Shown here: positions 1 through 13,000 of the stretch, in pieces
Layout of the letters: each line of letters starts with the position of its first letter
Position numbering within the stretch: the stretch's first letter is position 1
Assembly: GCA_021234155.1 (NCBI GenBank)
Contig: JAJEKV010000002.1
Span: 15,229,428 to 15,293,427 of the forward strand
DNA from: Isoetes taiwanensis
Lineage: Eukaryota > Streptophyta > Lycopodiopsida > Isoetales > Isoetaceae
Direction of reading: 5' to 3'
DNA: 64,000 nucleotides
Position numbers and translations under genes: made by a program
Notes under the pieces: generated by a model
Told to the model about the DNA's origin: nothing
What the model saw: only the letters and a program-made list of their open reading frames with translations
Databases searched by the model: none

Positions 1-2321
1 AATGGATACTGGATTGTTCTGCGGCTGGGGATGTTCTTGCACAAAACATAGTTCTTTGTAGCAAATTTTACCTGGACATTTTCGTAGCTGAATACTGATG
101 GAGCTGGCGCAGAAAAAAAAACAAACAGACCGGGGGTTTTTAACAGAGTAAGATGATAAGAAATGATAAGAAATATAGTAAGGCGGATTCACTTGAGAAT
201 ATCATGGTCGATTTTTCATGGAGAATAAAATAAGAGAGGAGTAAAACATCAAACAGACACCCAAGAGGTTAAAGAGCTGATTGCACAGCTGGGTCAGTAC
301 TGGATTCTATGCTTGGATTTTTCAATCATGCAGGATCCCCATAGCCGGTTAAGCCCAAAAAAGGAAATGAAAGATTGTACCTTAATCTTCCTTTGCCTCC
401 CTTGTAATCCGAAATCACCTACATGTAAAGCAATGCTCATCTATAGACCAAAAGAAAGAAGTGAAAACAAAAAACTCAGAGTTATACCTTGGTACAAAAA
501 AGCCACTGCTCTCATGCTCTAAAAGTTTTGAAGACTAAAAGAAAGGAGAAGACTCTACCGGTTCCGCGGTGGGAGGGCTCTATATGCCACAGGAAACGAT
601 GCTTGCAATAACCTTCCTCCAATCCTATGTCCGCATCTCACGCAACCTATTTTTACTGAACAACTCTAATAACAAAAAAGAAAAGGTATATAAGAACAAA
701 ATCACTATAAGACATTATCTTGATCACACGTTTACTAAAAAAGAAGAAGATGCAGGCAAGAACAAAGATATAACGAAAGTATCAAGCTCGGATAGCACAA
801 TTCATGTAAGCATCTGCAAGATTTATCAGAGAACATAGCTCAGAGAACATAGCTCAAATGCTCGGTCCTATTTAACCATTTCTTAGTTATTTGCTATGGC
901 CACGTAATTTGTTCCCCAATTATAATATCAAGACCTATTTGCCAGGATTTTGCTCGAGACCTATTTGCCCAAATCGGCCATGATATTAAAGATAAAAACA
1001 GAGCTAAAGATTGGTGCCATTCAGAGTGAAGATTAATCAATGGAGGCTATTGGAAATTATTTGAAAAGAATAATCACTGGAATATCTCCTGAAAAACAAA
1101 TATTCAATGATTCCACAGCTCGAGAGAAGAAATCAGGTCTAGGATCTAAGTTCCTCCTAAATCGTAGAAGAAATGAGGAAAGAAGAGCTCATCCCCGCAA
1201 AAGGTGCTTATATGTAGTTTGATTATCTGTGCTTTGCCACAGCGAATTAAATTAAGGCAATAAAAGGAAACGACCTCTGTTTTCTTCATTTGGTCATCAT
1301 GTTTTCCAAACCTAACCTGGAACCGAAAAAGAAATGAAAGGTAGAACAAACCTCAAGGTAAGAATGGGGCTCCAGGATGAATCAAAGAGCTGCAAGCGGC
1401 TTCAAGAATGCAGATGAGCGGCTCCAAGCCTCAAGCAGATGAACGGCTCCAATGTTGAAAGCTCGTGCAGACCGAGCCACAAATGGGAAAAAATGATGAG
1501 AAACTTCTTGCCTCTGCAAAAACGCATCCTCTTGAGAGATGCACTGCGCCTATGAAGCAAAAATCAATGAAGAATGAACCGAAATTTCATTACCTCTGGG
1601 CGCTAGATAGCTTGGGCGCTAGAATCCGTGAAAGGTAGGGTCGCTGTGAGCTCTGAAGCTGCATTTTGAAGGAATGAAGAAATGAATGAAAGCGGAGGGA
1701 TCCCGAAAATGGCGGGCATCTGCCAGAAAAATGATGCGTGCGTTAAGAACGCTGTGCCAAACCTGCAAAAATTGTGTTAAAAGTGCCCAAAACCCTAAGC
1801 CAACCCTAAACCGAGCCATACCTGCCGGATTACACGTTCACTTCAAAAATTTCATCCTCCCAAAAATAATTCCGGTGCCAAAATCACGCTTTTGGCCGGA
1901 AAACGGAGTGTTACCGGCGACGGAAAAAGGGAGACACCCCACCCAAGAAACTTTTTAAATAAGTAGATATCCACTAACAATTTGTTATGTCCATAACACG
2001 GATGTTATGTCCATAACATTTCTTAGGCTGCCCGCGTAATCTTTTTTTTTTTTTTTTTTCCCTCCATAGCCGGATAGCCGGTAGTCGAATCCCCGCACCT
2101 TAACAACGTGATCCTCATGTTTATAGGCTAAGATCGCATCTCGATTCCATTTGGATCAAAATTGCGTTATCAGGCTATAACCACCGAAGTGGCCCAAACT
2201 TTATGCATCCCCCTAATGCATAAAAACCTAGGATGTTATTATCGCGATTGCGAATTTAAAAGAGAAGCTCAGATCCTTCGCCCGGATCACGAGATAAACG
2301 CCGGATCACGTTGTTAAAGGC
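1..2321. other. Gene-free stretch
   Basis: I find no supportable gene here on either strand. The open frames are short, have no recognisable domain and no convincing splice-linked partners. A direct repeat of a short palindrome (GTTATGTCCATAAC) occurs twice at about 1986-2016, and a T-run lies at 2043-2060. The same GTTAT/ATAAC palindrome recurs near 27450-27510, so this stretch is probably repeat-derived. Confidence 0.5.
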
Positions 2322-2440
2322 GGATAATTTTTCTCCCTCGTGTATTATGCTAAAAAATTCGGCCTTTCCCTTCGACATTTTGGCCATGCACAAAATGGCC
2401 CTGTTTTTTTAGCATAATACACCGAGTTAAACCGTTATCC
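2322..2440. repeat. Foldback element, GATAAC family, copy A
   Basis: The sequence reads GGATAA at the left and TTATCC at the right, and the arms pair inward. The best-paired block is CTCG(G)TGTATTATGCTAAAAAA, with GGCC-rich DNA at the centre. The left flank has GTTGTTAAAGGC, and the right flank (2448-2463) carries CCGCCATAGCCAGGCC. The inverse of that word flanks copies B and C. No coding capacity is seen. It resembles a MITE or foldback element of unknown superfamily. Confidence 0.6.
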
Positions 2441-2546
2441 CTCATAACCGCCATAGCCAGGCCTCGGGTAAGTTCTAAGGGGTTTCAATGTTTCAATCCG
2501 GCTTTCAATCCGGCTTATCACGAATGTGGTTCCAAATCTGGCTTAT

Positions 2547-2563
2547 TAGATTGGGGCTGCTCA
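2547..2563. repeat. Left target-site duplication of LINE-1
   Basis: The 17-base word TAGATTGGGGCTGCTCA here is repeated exactly at 9532-9548, directly after the A-rich tail of the LINE. This fixes both ends of the insertion. Confidence 0.93.
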
Positions 2564-3479
2564 CCCGATTTTGGAATTACGAACCTGAGAAAATATAAGC
2601 GCACCCTCCTCGCGCCTAGGGACCCGTGCATCACCCAGCCCTGATGGATGAGGCTTTGCTTGAAGCTGTTCTCCAAGGGTTGCGTTTTGTCATCCCTCCC
2701 CAAGGCCATGAGGACACCCTTCAAGCTATCGAGGATCTAATTGAACTAGCTAGCAATAATCAGTCTAGAATAGGCTTTTGTATAGCAGATTTTGAATTCC
2801 TTAACAAGTTTTTTCTCTGCATTTTGTGCTTTGACAGAATCGGTTCCCTTAGAGTTTCTGCCCACAACTCTCACCCATATCTTGCTTTGGAAACCTTGAT
2901 TTGAGAGGAATCTCTTTTCTTTTTAGAGGTTCCCTCTGAATTTGGAAAGAACCTCTCTATCAATGGGCTAATTTCTTAGATCTTGATTAGAGAAGTCTTT
3001 GGGGATCTAGGAGTTGTAGTTTGGAGGTTTGGGGTGGCTAATTGACTGTTTCGTGATCTTGGCTCCTCTTCTGTTTCCTTATTTTTTTTCTTTCCCTCTG
3101 TTATTTCTTGCTAATTTTTTTTTTTTAATTTGGTTGTTCCTCTAACGGTTGATGGGACCCTCCCCACTGCTAGATCCTTGCGGATGGTTCGTCTGCAGTG
3201 TCCTTTTTGATTGCTTGGGCAGCTTTCCTCTTTTATCAATCATTCCCTTCTCTGTTTTTCTTTCCCCTTTCTATTCTTAGCCCTTTTGCATTTTTGCATT
3301 TCCTTTCCCCCTTTCTTTCCACGATCCTTTTACGTTGCTTTCTTTTCTCCTTTCTTTTTGTGCTTCCAGTTCCCCATTTCCCTATTGCATTATGAGAACC
3401 AAGGGATCGACAAACAAACCGGTTAGGGGTTCTTCTTCCTCGTGAGAGTCCCCTATGAGTAAAGGACACCGATCCAATT

Positions 3480-5269
3480 TTGCTTATTCAAAGTTGGGAT
3501 CAGATATTCGTTTTGGATGATAAAAAAGATCAAACTTGGATCAAAATGAAGGAACTTAAAGCTGCTTTACGACATCATAAGAGAACAACAAGAAGCAAAG
3601 AATGCATGGAGTCTGAAAAAGAAGGGGCGGATTTTAGTGTGCAAACTTCGAAATCACGGTGGAGAACCAATACAAAGAGGGCAAAGCTAATGATCGAGAT
3701 CTTGCTTGGCGGATGCTTCAAAAGATCCAAGAAATGGACATCCTCTTATACCAACTTATCGAGTTAAAGCGGGGGCTTGAAAGAGGGCTGCTGCGGCCTC
3801 AAGAACCAAATTTTCAGGAGATCTATGACAGAAATGCTGCAAGCAGCAAAAGGTTTGGTCGAAGAACCCGAGGATCTTGGGTGGAAATCCAAAGCCTCTT
3901 TCCGTCTGGTGAAAATCTGGGAGGAAGCCGATGACCATGTTATAGAAAACTTTTGGAAAGGCTTCAAAAATAGACTTCCCCCCTTCGCCGCTGATACCCT
4001 AAAGGAAGTGGAAATGGAGTATAAAACCTACCAACTCCCGCTTGAAACTGCTGCCAAATGCAAAATTGCTGACAGTAATGGCCAACTGTGAATGCCAAAA
4101 CTGCACCAGCATCAAGGAACAGAATATGGACAAGAACAAAACAAAGGTTTCCAAGCAAGCTCTGAAGTCATCCGTCCCCATCATGGGAAAATATGACAAG
4201 ATCAATGGTAACTCCTACAAAAATATTCTTCTCAATTCTTTCAATTCTGTTAATGTTGCCACTGACTCTGTTGTTAAGGAAAATGATACTAATGAGGTGA
4301 AGAGTTTCCTTGATCTCAGTGAAATTATTGACAATTCGGCTAATATCAGATATGTCAATCACGGGATTCTTGTCCATTTCCCTCAAAATTGTCCCTCCAT
4401 TAGCACTGTCAAATACTGGATTACCAAATCCCTCTTGATTCCTATCCTCTCTATTCTTAAAATGGATAGTAAGACCTTTCAGATCATTTGCAAGGAGGAA
4501 AGGAATGTCTCTTTGATTCTCACCAGAAAGATCTCCCTCATTTCAGGATATCCTGTGTATATCATGAAATGGGATCCCTATTATATTCCAGGGGACTTCT
4601 CCACTATTGCCACAACCACTTGGATCTCCTGTTCGAATCTACCCACGGGTTGCTGGACTGTTTCCCATCTCAAAACTATTGCTAGCAGCTTAGGGGAAAT
4701 TATTCAGGTCGCCATTCCTCAAACGAATTTCCCCTCTGCTTGCATTCAGAAGAAAATCTATTCAAACTGGGAGGACTGTATTCCCTGTAAAATTCCTAAC
4801 AGAGGTATGTTCAATCTTAACATTTTATATTCTAAAATGCCTTTGGCCTCAAGCTCCTCCTAAAGAGCAGTCTAAGGATATCAAAGTTCAGAAAGATGTG
4901 GAAACAAATCAAATTAAACAGGTTTGGAGATCCAAGGCTAAGCTCATGGAAGATAATTACATAGTCAAGACTGATTGCAGCTCTAGTAAAGACTATGTTC
5001 AGAAAGATAATCACAATACCAGGGTTGAATTAAATACTAGTATCAAGAACCCCCATGGTATGTATTTTCAAGATAGAGGTATTATATTCCAATTTCCCTC
5101 CAAAGTTATGATTAAAGTTGATCCTGTTAATATGAGCATCTCTACTCTTGATCTTGGTATGTTAAATGATAATTTTGGCATTTATGAGGACACCAGGAAG
5201 GAAGACTCGGAGGATGATTTGGAATTTCATATCTGCAGCAAGTCCTCCACTCTAGAAGAGGAGGCCTAG
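3480..5269 (+). pseudogene. LINE-1 ORF1 (DUF4283-like nucleic-acid-binding protein), frameshifted
   Basis: ORF1 of plant L1 elements encodes an RNA-binding chaperone packaged with the element RNA. Here it is spread over three frames: 3480-3767 and 3659-3934, then 3777-4091, then the longest open piece 4042-4863 (273 residues), then 4898-5269. The 4042-4863 piece has the DUF4283-like pattern: a 'filtering' segment near residues 105-150, a WDP motif near residue 178, then TTW and NLP motifs, followed by a conserved LG about 20 residues later. No CCHC knuckle is seen downstream. The breaks between frames look like single-base indels. Assignment to DUF4283 is by pattern only. Confidence 0.65.
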
Positions 5270-5373
5270 TCTACAGTCAACAATAGAAGAAAAAGGGGAA
5301 AGAAACTCTCAAAAGAATATTCTCTGGGACCTCCAAGAAGATCCCCAAGGAAGATCCTCCCCCCCCCCCTCCA

Positions 5374-8300
5374 ATGGATATAAGTCTTAAAGGTATCACT
5401 TGGAACATCCAAGGCATCAATTCGAATCTCAAAAGAGGTAGATTGAAGGTTTGCCTCAGTTCTATGAACTTAGATTTTATATTTTTTCAAGAGCATAAGA
5501 TTCATGATGATAACATCAGTTCTATCATTAGAGATATTCTTCCTGCTAACTTCCAGCATTGGTCTCTCAAAGCTAACAATACTTCTGCTGGCATAACCAT
5601 AGCTTGGAGCAATAGGCTCAACTTTTCAGACATCCAGATGGTTAGATAATAGCAAGAGATGGCAGATAATTCATGGGAAAGTTGGTGACAAAAGGATTGT
5701 TTTTGTTAATGTGTATGCTTATCATCAGCCCCCTGATAGAGTTAACTTATGGGAGGTTATCAATAGGAGTTTAGAAAGAATTCCCTATGATGAGTGTATC
5801 CTAGCTGGTGACTTTAATATGGTCACCCATAGCTATATGAGAAGTGCTAACTTCAGGCCCCTAACTGACAATGAGTTTACTAGCTGGAATTCTCTCCTTT
5901 CTTCTCACCACCTCTCTTTGGCCAGGGTTGTTCCCAACTCTTATAGTTGGAATGATCACAGAGATCAGCCAGTCTATTGTCTCCATGACAGATTCTATCT
6001 CAGTGAAACCTTATGGAGTAACAGCTCTAGAGTTACTAACCTCACTAATTATACTCTCTCTGATCATTTCCCTCAACTCATTAACATAAGTGGTACCTGT
6101 GGCCAAAGGAAGAGAAATTCTTACTTCAAGTTAAACACTAATCTTCTTGAGCAGGATGTTTTTCTGCCTAATCTTCAGCAGATCATTTCTCAGGAGGAAA
6201 AGCCTTCTGGTAACCGAGGTTGGATGGATTGGTGGGTCAAGGTTTTCAAGAGAATCAAGAACTGGCTCAAAGTTTGGGGAAAAGATGTCCATAGAAGTAA
6301 TACTGCCCATCTTCAAGATCTAAGATCCCAGCTAAACTTGGCTCATGGTCAACAAAGAGATGACATCAAAATCCAGATAGAAAGAGAAGAAATCAGAATA
6401 GCCAGGGGCTGGAAGATCAAGGCAAAAGTCAAGGAGCTAAAGGAGGATGAAAGGAGCAACTCAAAGTATTTCTTCATCAAAGCCAAAGGCATTCTTTGGG
6501 AAGGTAACAATATTGAGGATGACACTCAGCTTAAGTGTGCTGCCAAAGATCACTTCTCCAGGATTATGGGTACTGAGGAGAATATCAGAGGGGAAGACAT
6601 AGAGAATTTTGTGCATATTCAGCAGAAAGTGACTGAGCAGATGAATGATAGTTTATCCAGGCCTTTCACCTATGAGGAAATGCTCAAGGTTCTCCAGGAG
6701 ATGGAGAATGGTAAAACTCCAGGCCCTGATGGTCTCCCAGCTGAGTTCTTCAAGAAATCTTGGGGAATTCTTGGTAGAGATATTGTCTCTCTGGCCAATG
6801 AGTTTCTAATTACCAAATATCTGGACTGCAGGATCAATACAACTTTAATTGCCCTCATCCCGAAGATTGAGCTCCCAATTACCTTCTCTGATTACAGACC
6901 TATCTCTCTGACCAATGTGGTTTATAAGTTAATTACAGGTACCATTGCTGCCAGGCTCAAACCTATTCTGGAGGATGTAATCAGCAATACTCAAAGTGCC
7001 TATCTCAGGGGGAGGTTCATCCTCGATAATGTGGCTGCAGCTTCTTTAGGTATCTCCTGGGCCAAAGATTCTAATCAGTCAATTGGCCTCCTTAAATTAG
7101 ATATCACAAAGGCCTTTGACACGGTAAGTTGGGCTTTCCTCTGTTGGTGTTGTAAAAAGCTTGGTTTCTCTGATAATGTAATCTCTGTCTTCCAAGCTAT
7201 TCTTAAGAACTCTAGATCTGCAATTCTTATAAATGGTGAATGTAGTCCTTTCTTTGACATTAAAAGGGGGGTCAAGCAAGGTTGCCCTCTGGCACCTTTC
7301 CTTTTTTTAATTGTGATGGAAGGCTTAAATAGCAATTTTAAGAGGGCAAAAGACCTCCAATTAGTTAAGGGTCTCAGTCTCCCCTCCCAGGAGACAAGCG
7401 AGATCCTCAATGTCCATTATGCAGATGATACCTTCTTGTTCCTTAAGTTGGAGGACCAATCCATTCAGAATACTCATGCTATCTTGGAGGATTTCGGCAA
7501 ATAATCCCAACAAAACCAAGCTGATTTCAAGGCATCAAGAGGAGGGTGAGATTGCAGCAACAAGTTTGGGATGTATGTATCTCTCCCCTAACACCAAAAC
7601 GAAAATTCTAGGTATTCCTTATGCTATCAGAATTAATGCTTCTGATCTTTGGGATGACCTGATTGACAAATTTTACAGAAAGGTTGACTCCCTTAACTCT
7701 AAGTTTTTATCTAAAAATGGGAGGGCCATTCTAGCAAATTCTGTCATCTCCTCCTCTCAGGTTTACCAGTCCTCTATTATTATGGCCCCTAAGAAGGTCC
7801 TTACTAAAATGCAGAGTATCATTGGAAGGTTCATTGCAGGTGGTTCAAGTAGGAGGTGCTGGATCCCTATCTCTATGGAAGAATGTTGCAAGCATAAAAA
7901 GAAAGGAGGTCTAGGAGTCATCAACATAGAGAAGCAGGCTACTGCTTTGGCTGCTAAGTATTTTTTCAGGGCTTGTAATAACCAGATTAATCACCCTGTG
8001 AGTGTTCTCATTTCCCATTACATTAGAAAATGTCATCCATTTGGTTGAAGGAACCTCAAAATGCAGTTGCCTCATAGCATCTATTTTGAGCTTACTGTCC
8101 CTGCCACCATGCCTCTGATAATCAAGAAATGGATTAGAGCTTGGCTTAAAGTCAAAGGTATGTACACATGGAAAGAAGGGCTTTCACAGGATCAGCCCAT
8201 CTTTTGGAGCCCTTCCCTTATTTTGGATGACCCTAATACATGTCTTGCCACCAAGCAGTGGACAGACAGAGGTATTATCTACATTAGGGACATTATTGAT

Positions 8301-8969
8301 GATTTTGACTAACAGGATTCCACTCTTGCAGACCTTGGAGAAGACTCCAGTCAACTCTTTATTAGTATATCTCAAAGGCTGGATAGTGGAGTGTGGCATG
8401 ATACTAATATTCTTTGGCATATTAATGGTTTTTTCTGGTTACAGAGTGAGCTTAGCCTACAGGTATTTGAACAGGCACCAAGAAATATCCATTCATATGA
8501 AATGGATATTGACCCCGACAGAGTCTACAGAAACTTGACCTTTATGTGGAAAAGTCCAATTCATCCTAAAATCAAGGCATTTATGTGGCAGCTCTGGCAC
8601 AGAGCTCTTGCTACCAACAAAAAGAGATGGAGACTCAACATGTCTAATTCTGACATATGTGTTAGATGTTTACAGGGTCAGGAAGATGAGGAACATTTGT
8701 TTAAAAACTGCTTGTGGGCAGAATGGATCCTAGAATTAGCAGAAACTGAGCTAAATATTCCAGGCTTATCCCAAATGCAAGCTATCGAGCTCCTTTTCCC
8801 TGATAATCCAGTTGAATGGAGAAGGTACATTCTCCTATGGAGAATGAGGAAGGGAAGGAACACCTTGATCTTCAAGGAAGAAATCATCTGGCCCAGCGCC
8901 ATAATTAAACAAACCCAATATGACATAAATTGGGTGTTGGAAGTCTATGGAGATCAGAATTTATGCTGA
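5374..8969 (+). pseudogene. LINE-1 ORF2: endonuclease, reverse transcriptase, zf-RVT; broken
   Basis: ORF2 performs target-primed reverse transcription. The AP-endonuclease part has WNIQGIN and FFQEHK near the start, GDFNMV at about 5806-5824 and SDHFP near 6060. The reverse transcriptase has GKTPGPDG (about 6713), SDYRPISLTN, LDITKAFDTVSW (motif A, about 7098), GVKQGCPLAPFLF (motif B, about 7269) and YADDT (motif C, about 7419). A zf-RVT region with a CxxC and HLFKNC pattern lies near 8660-8715. Breaks: a one-base frame change near 5641, a small deletion plus frame change near 7500, and in-frame stops at 8046-8048 and 8310-8312. It cannot encode a full protein as read. Confidence 0.9.
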
Positions 8970-9328
8970 ATTATATTTCTAATTCTGGTGTTCTTTTGCC
9001 TGCAGGTAACACCTTAATCATGTTCAAAAGGCTGAAATGGAAGAGAATGAATCTCCATGCAAATGCATTATGGCTCGCTCAGTTTGGAGTCGAGGTTCCC
9101 AATGATCATGGAGAAGACTGCCACTGTCATTGCGCCTGCACATCCTACTTTGATGAAAAGAGATACATCCTCTGTACCGCCAAGGACAAAAAGGACAGAT
9201 TTAATCCTGGAAAGGCTCATCTCTGCAAATGCCCCTACTGCCTATTCATTGTAGCCAATAAGGGGATGGGAAGAAAAGATCACTCTAAAAGGGAGCCTAA
9301 GAAGAGAAGGTTTTCGGAGGATTTCTGA
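8930..9328 (+). CDS. LINE-1 3' cysteine/histidine-rich ORF (possible ORF3)
   Basis: An open frame of 132 residues overlaps the end of ORF2 by 40 bases in another frame. Its middle has a dense cluster DCHCHCAC, followed about 37 residues later by CKCPYC, then a basic tail (KDHSKREPKKRRF). The arrangement could bind zinc and nucleic acid. It could equally be the displaced C-terminus of ORF2 after a frameshift. I do not recognise the family. The reading frame is clean within an otherwise broken element, which is why I list it. Confidence 0.4.
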   Translation: MGVGSLWRSEFMLNYISNSGVLLPAGNTLIMFKRLKWKRMNLHANALWLAQFGVEVPNDHGEDCHCHCACTSYFDEKRYILCTAKDKKDRFNPGKAHLCKCPYCLFIVANKGMGRKDHSKREPKKRRFSEDF

Positions 9329-9531
9329 TCACCTCATGCTACCAGTTACCATACTTCCTTGAACTGCCAAGACGTTTTTATGTTATATTCTGTTTTCGGA
9401 TAGTTCGGTATTTTCAGGGTCCCTAACCTACCCTTTCCTAAAGGTTATTGCTAAAAATGCTATCATTAGCTATCCATGTAATTTTACCATACGGATTAAA
9501 TATACACTTAGCCTTCAATTAAAAAAAAAAA

Positions 9532-9548
9532 TAGATTGGGGCTGCTCA
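9532..9548. repeat. Right target-site duplication of LINE-1
   Basis: Exact copy of the 17-base word at 2547-2563, immediately after the poly(A) tail. It confirms target-primed insertion of LINE-1. Confidence 0.93.
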
Positions 9549-9822
9549 GATCCGGCTTATCAGATTGGGGCATCTCTGTTTTAAAACATAACTTCTAATA
9601 GCCGGAGCTTTGCAGCAAGCAACCACCGTAGCTGCAGCCTCTAACAAGGATGAAATGCCCAGAACTGGAAAGAATTTTTCTTCCATTCAAAATCTGTGCT
9701 GCTGCTTATGTTTGATCCTTCAAATCCTAGTGTTGTTGCTGTGTATAGCCACAAACAGGCGTGGATAAGCTATCTCAGGCTGATTCTATGAAGCTTAAGT
9801 GCGTCAAACTGGGCCAAGCTTT

Positions 9823-10031
9823 TGACTATGGCGGCCACTGCGCTAAATGTCTCGGCCAAAGACGTTAAGGCCGATAACGTCCTCCCCTCGGCGTTATGGC
9901 CTAGGAAATGGCCTCGTGGCCATGTGGCCAAGAAATTCCTCGGCCGTACTGCCGTACGACCTCGGGATTTCCTGGCCACATGGCCATTCGGCCATTTTCT
10001 GGCCCATAACGCCTTGAGAGAGGACGTTATC
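9823..10031. repeat. Foldback element, GATAAC family, copy B
   Basis: The hairpin proper is 9873-10031: it begins GATAACGTCCTC and ends GAGGACGTTATC. Its arms are roughly 75-80 bases with about 80% pairing, and contain GGCGTTATGG, AATGGCC and CATGTGGCCA. The left flank 9823-9872 carries ACTATGGCGG, CTCGGCC and GACGTTAAGGCC. The same order is found, inverted, at copy C, so the element is larger than the hairpin. An open frame across it is a by-product of the palindrome, not a gene. Confidence 0.75.
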
Positions 10032-13000
10032 TAGCCCATGTGGCAGCCATGCTGAAATAAGAGAAGTGAGAAACTTGACTGCCGAAATTTATCCTATATT
10101 GTGGCCGAGAGGATTATCAAGGGTGGCCAGATGATTATTTTTTCCTTCCCACCGGCATATTTTCATGTAAAAACGGAGGTGGAGGCCTCCATTTCAAATC
10201 GGAGGCCAGTTTTCAAACTTCCACTCGTGCATGGGGTGCATCCAAAAAAACTAGTTTAATTTGTTGCTTCCCCTCGCTTCTGCAGCTCTTTCCCCCTTCA
10301 TTTTCCCTCTCTTCACCTCTCTCGTAGCTGCTCTCGTATCAAATTCAAATACGGAGGTGGAGGCCGCAAACATTGCATGTGGCCACCCCTATCGTTGTAC
10401 CCCTCTATTATTCACTCTGGACCCTTGGATATGGGCATATTCTCCTGTATATGGCTTGAAACTAGATCCTGTCCTTGCACTTCAGCATTTGACGGGATCA
10501 AACGCTGATTTGGCTCTATTATATTTAGGGATCTCAAAACCATTGTGATTAAGTCTGACTAAGTCTCCAATACATCCATACTTTCTATGCTATTCAAATA
10601 CAGTAGCAGCTAAAGGCACAGCAAGAAAGCTTCATTTTGATGGACATCCCTTTCTAGGTCTGCTTCAATCCATTTCACAGAAGACCGACTACTCTAGATT
10701 TCCATAAAAAAATAGATTGTAAAGCAAAATGCTGTCAGGCTATGATTTTAAACATCACACAATACCTGGGGAATTGAGCTCTGTGCCAAAGTAGGAAGCA
10801 CAAGACATGCTTCTCATCCAACACAAAGGAGTGAATTTATAAGGAAAACATCACTCTGCTTACCCATAAAATGGCATGCACCTATGCCTCGCCTCTGTTA
10901 TAAATGCTTCGCCGCGAACAGCTCGAGGATGGTTGGGAAAGAATTAAAATAACAGATAATGGAAGGTTAACAATACAAAGGTTCTAGATAAAAATAAATC
11001 AAATCAACGTTATAAGCTGAGAAGTGTCAATTAGGTGTGAGGATAGCGCGACATATGATACATCCCTTTCAATAATGGAAGAAGAGAAGGACGACGACTT
11101 TGCTAATTGTACCTTTAGGCATAACTGACAAGAGGATAATAAATGCCAAATCCAAGTGCCAATAAGAATCAAAACGAGGTGTATAGTATGGAAGGGTGAG
11201 ATTATATAGACCAGCGAGGTGTACATTGTGGAAGTGTGGAAGGGTGAGATTATAAGAATCAAGACAGGAGTATAGTGGGAAATCAATGTTGAACCCCTAA
11301 GTAGAGGCACGCGAATCATTGACGCGAGATAATGCACCGCTTATTGTTTATAGCCTAAAGAACCGTAAAAAGGGCAATTATAGATAATCCCATGGCTGCT
11401 GATAAAAAAGATTCGAACATAGGGTTTTACTATTATGGGATATAGATGATTTGCTGCCCCACATCAATATGACAGGGTTCAAAGACAACAACATCTAAAA
11501 CCAATCCAAAATTGAAGTTGATATGATAACCTTAGGAAATAATAATTTAAATTGTGAAAAGACACGATTGATATTGAAAGCACAAAGAATATTTAAGTGA
11601 AGGAGCCCTTGGGTTGGGTACTAACCTTTGGAATTTTGGTAAAATTCCATTGGGGAGCATAATTTATTTACGTGACTAAAGTACCAGGCACTAAAGTGAC
11701 AGTTGAAATACCTTGGTACCCCATTAAAAAGTAGGCACCCTAGACAATTCCAACATAGAGTTGGTCGCTGTGCATTTGGCCAGCCGATGGTTCAGCCACA
11801 TCATAACGGCACATAGGCAATGGATTTTGTTTCAGGGGAACCAGCAAGGTTTACACTTTAACTAAGTTAAAGAGATATGTACTATATATATGTACGATAC
11901 AAAATTTGATGGAGTGAGATGGGGAGAGAAGACAAATGAACCACAAACTTACCAGTGAGGGTTTGAACTTCGTCTGTAATGTGCAGACAACATACAACGT
12001 GCAAAAGACCAAGGTAGGATATTGTAGTTAGCATTTAAAATAAATGGCAATGGACAACGTAATAGAACACAGTACAGACCCAACAAGCAACGAAATATAA
12101 CACAAAGTGATGGAGTATGGTACTACAATATAGTCCTTGGTTGGGTGGCAACTAACAATTACCTAATAGAAGCTCAAAGGTGTCTTGCATTGAACATTGA
12201 AGGGTAGAAAGCAAACATGATCCTCGCTTGGATCATATGTATTTAAACCGAATGGGTTACACAGAGTTGTAATTCAGAACACATAGGGCTAGAACATCAA
12301 TACAAGTCAGGGTAGTAGGAAAATAACCGCCCGCGTTATAGCAGGCGTGGATATTTAGGAAGAATTACAAAATGCAGCGCAGGCACCCTGATGACTCTAG
12401 CTAATTTATGATTCTAAACAAGGCTCACTATCTAAAATAGGACATGACTATGGCTTATATGAGTATGCCAAGACATTTGTAATACCACAACAACGGCATA
12501 ACATCATCATAGCAACCTAATGACTAAAAGTTTTAAGGTTTATGACGATGTTAAATCATAATCTGCAATGATATGCATGTTAAAGGACATAGGGAAATTT
12601 GAACGCAACCTTGGAACATAGAATATGTAGCACAATGACAGGGGGTTTTTTTTGTGTTTTTGTACGCTTTTCACAAAGGTTTTCCTAAGATTTCATGGCG
12701 TATTCGAATGGATGTACTAATGCGTACATCTAGAGTGCACCATTTCTTAGTCGTTGATTTAACTTTTTTTTTTCAATAGTGCAAGATCCAAGGGCTCACA
12801 ACAAAAGCCCTCTTTTTATTTTAGGGGCTAAACATGCAAGCATTTTAGGGTTTTATTCCTTCTTCGATCTGTTTTCTTTTTGCAGGGATTGGCAGGTGAA
12901 GGCAAAGGATGAACTCCTTAGTCGGACGAGAGGTTGGGTCTGGTGGCTATGATATTCAAGGATGGAGATTGTGTTAATTAATGTGTTTTAAAAAAAGGGG

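Larger units (their letters stand above)
2564..9531 (+). mobile_element. L1-like LINE retrotransposon (LINE-1), full-length but degenerate
   Basis: This is a non-LTR retrotransposon of about 6.97 kb flanked by perfect 17-bp direct repeats and ending in a run of about eleven A at 9521-9531. It carries a 5' leader (about 0.9 kb), a broken ORF1 with a DUF4283-like section, a broken ORF2 with AP-endonuclease, reverse transcriptase and zf-RVT regions, and a cysteine/histidine-rich 3' ORF. Domain order and the YADDT reverse-transcriptase core match plant L1 elements. The perfect target-site duplication argues for a fairly recent insertion, yet both main ORFs contain frameshifts or stops. The copy therefore either was mobilised in trans or decayed quickly, or the assembly has indel errors. 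Confidence 0.92.

Noticed and set aside
1686-1958. 90-residue plus-strand frame
   Set aside because: Basic low-complexity translation without domain; a minus-strand frame overlaps it equally well.
3198-3426. Two overlapping hydrophobic open frames that look like membrane proteins
   Set aside because: They translate a pyrimidine-rich LINE-1 leader; low complexity, no start context, overlapping in two frames.
9822-10034. 70-residue open frame on the plus strand
   Set aside because: Lies entirely in foldback copy B; palindrome artefact.
10261-10548. 95-residue plus-strand frame
   Set aside because: No recognisable domain, no splice partners, lies among repeats.
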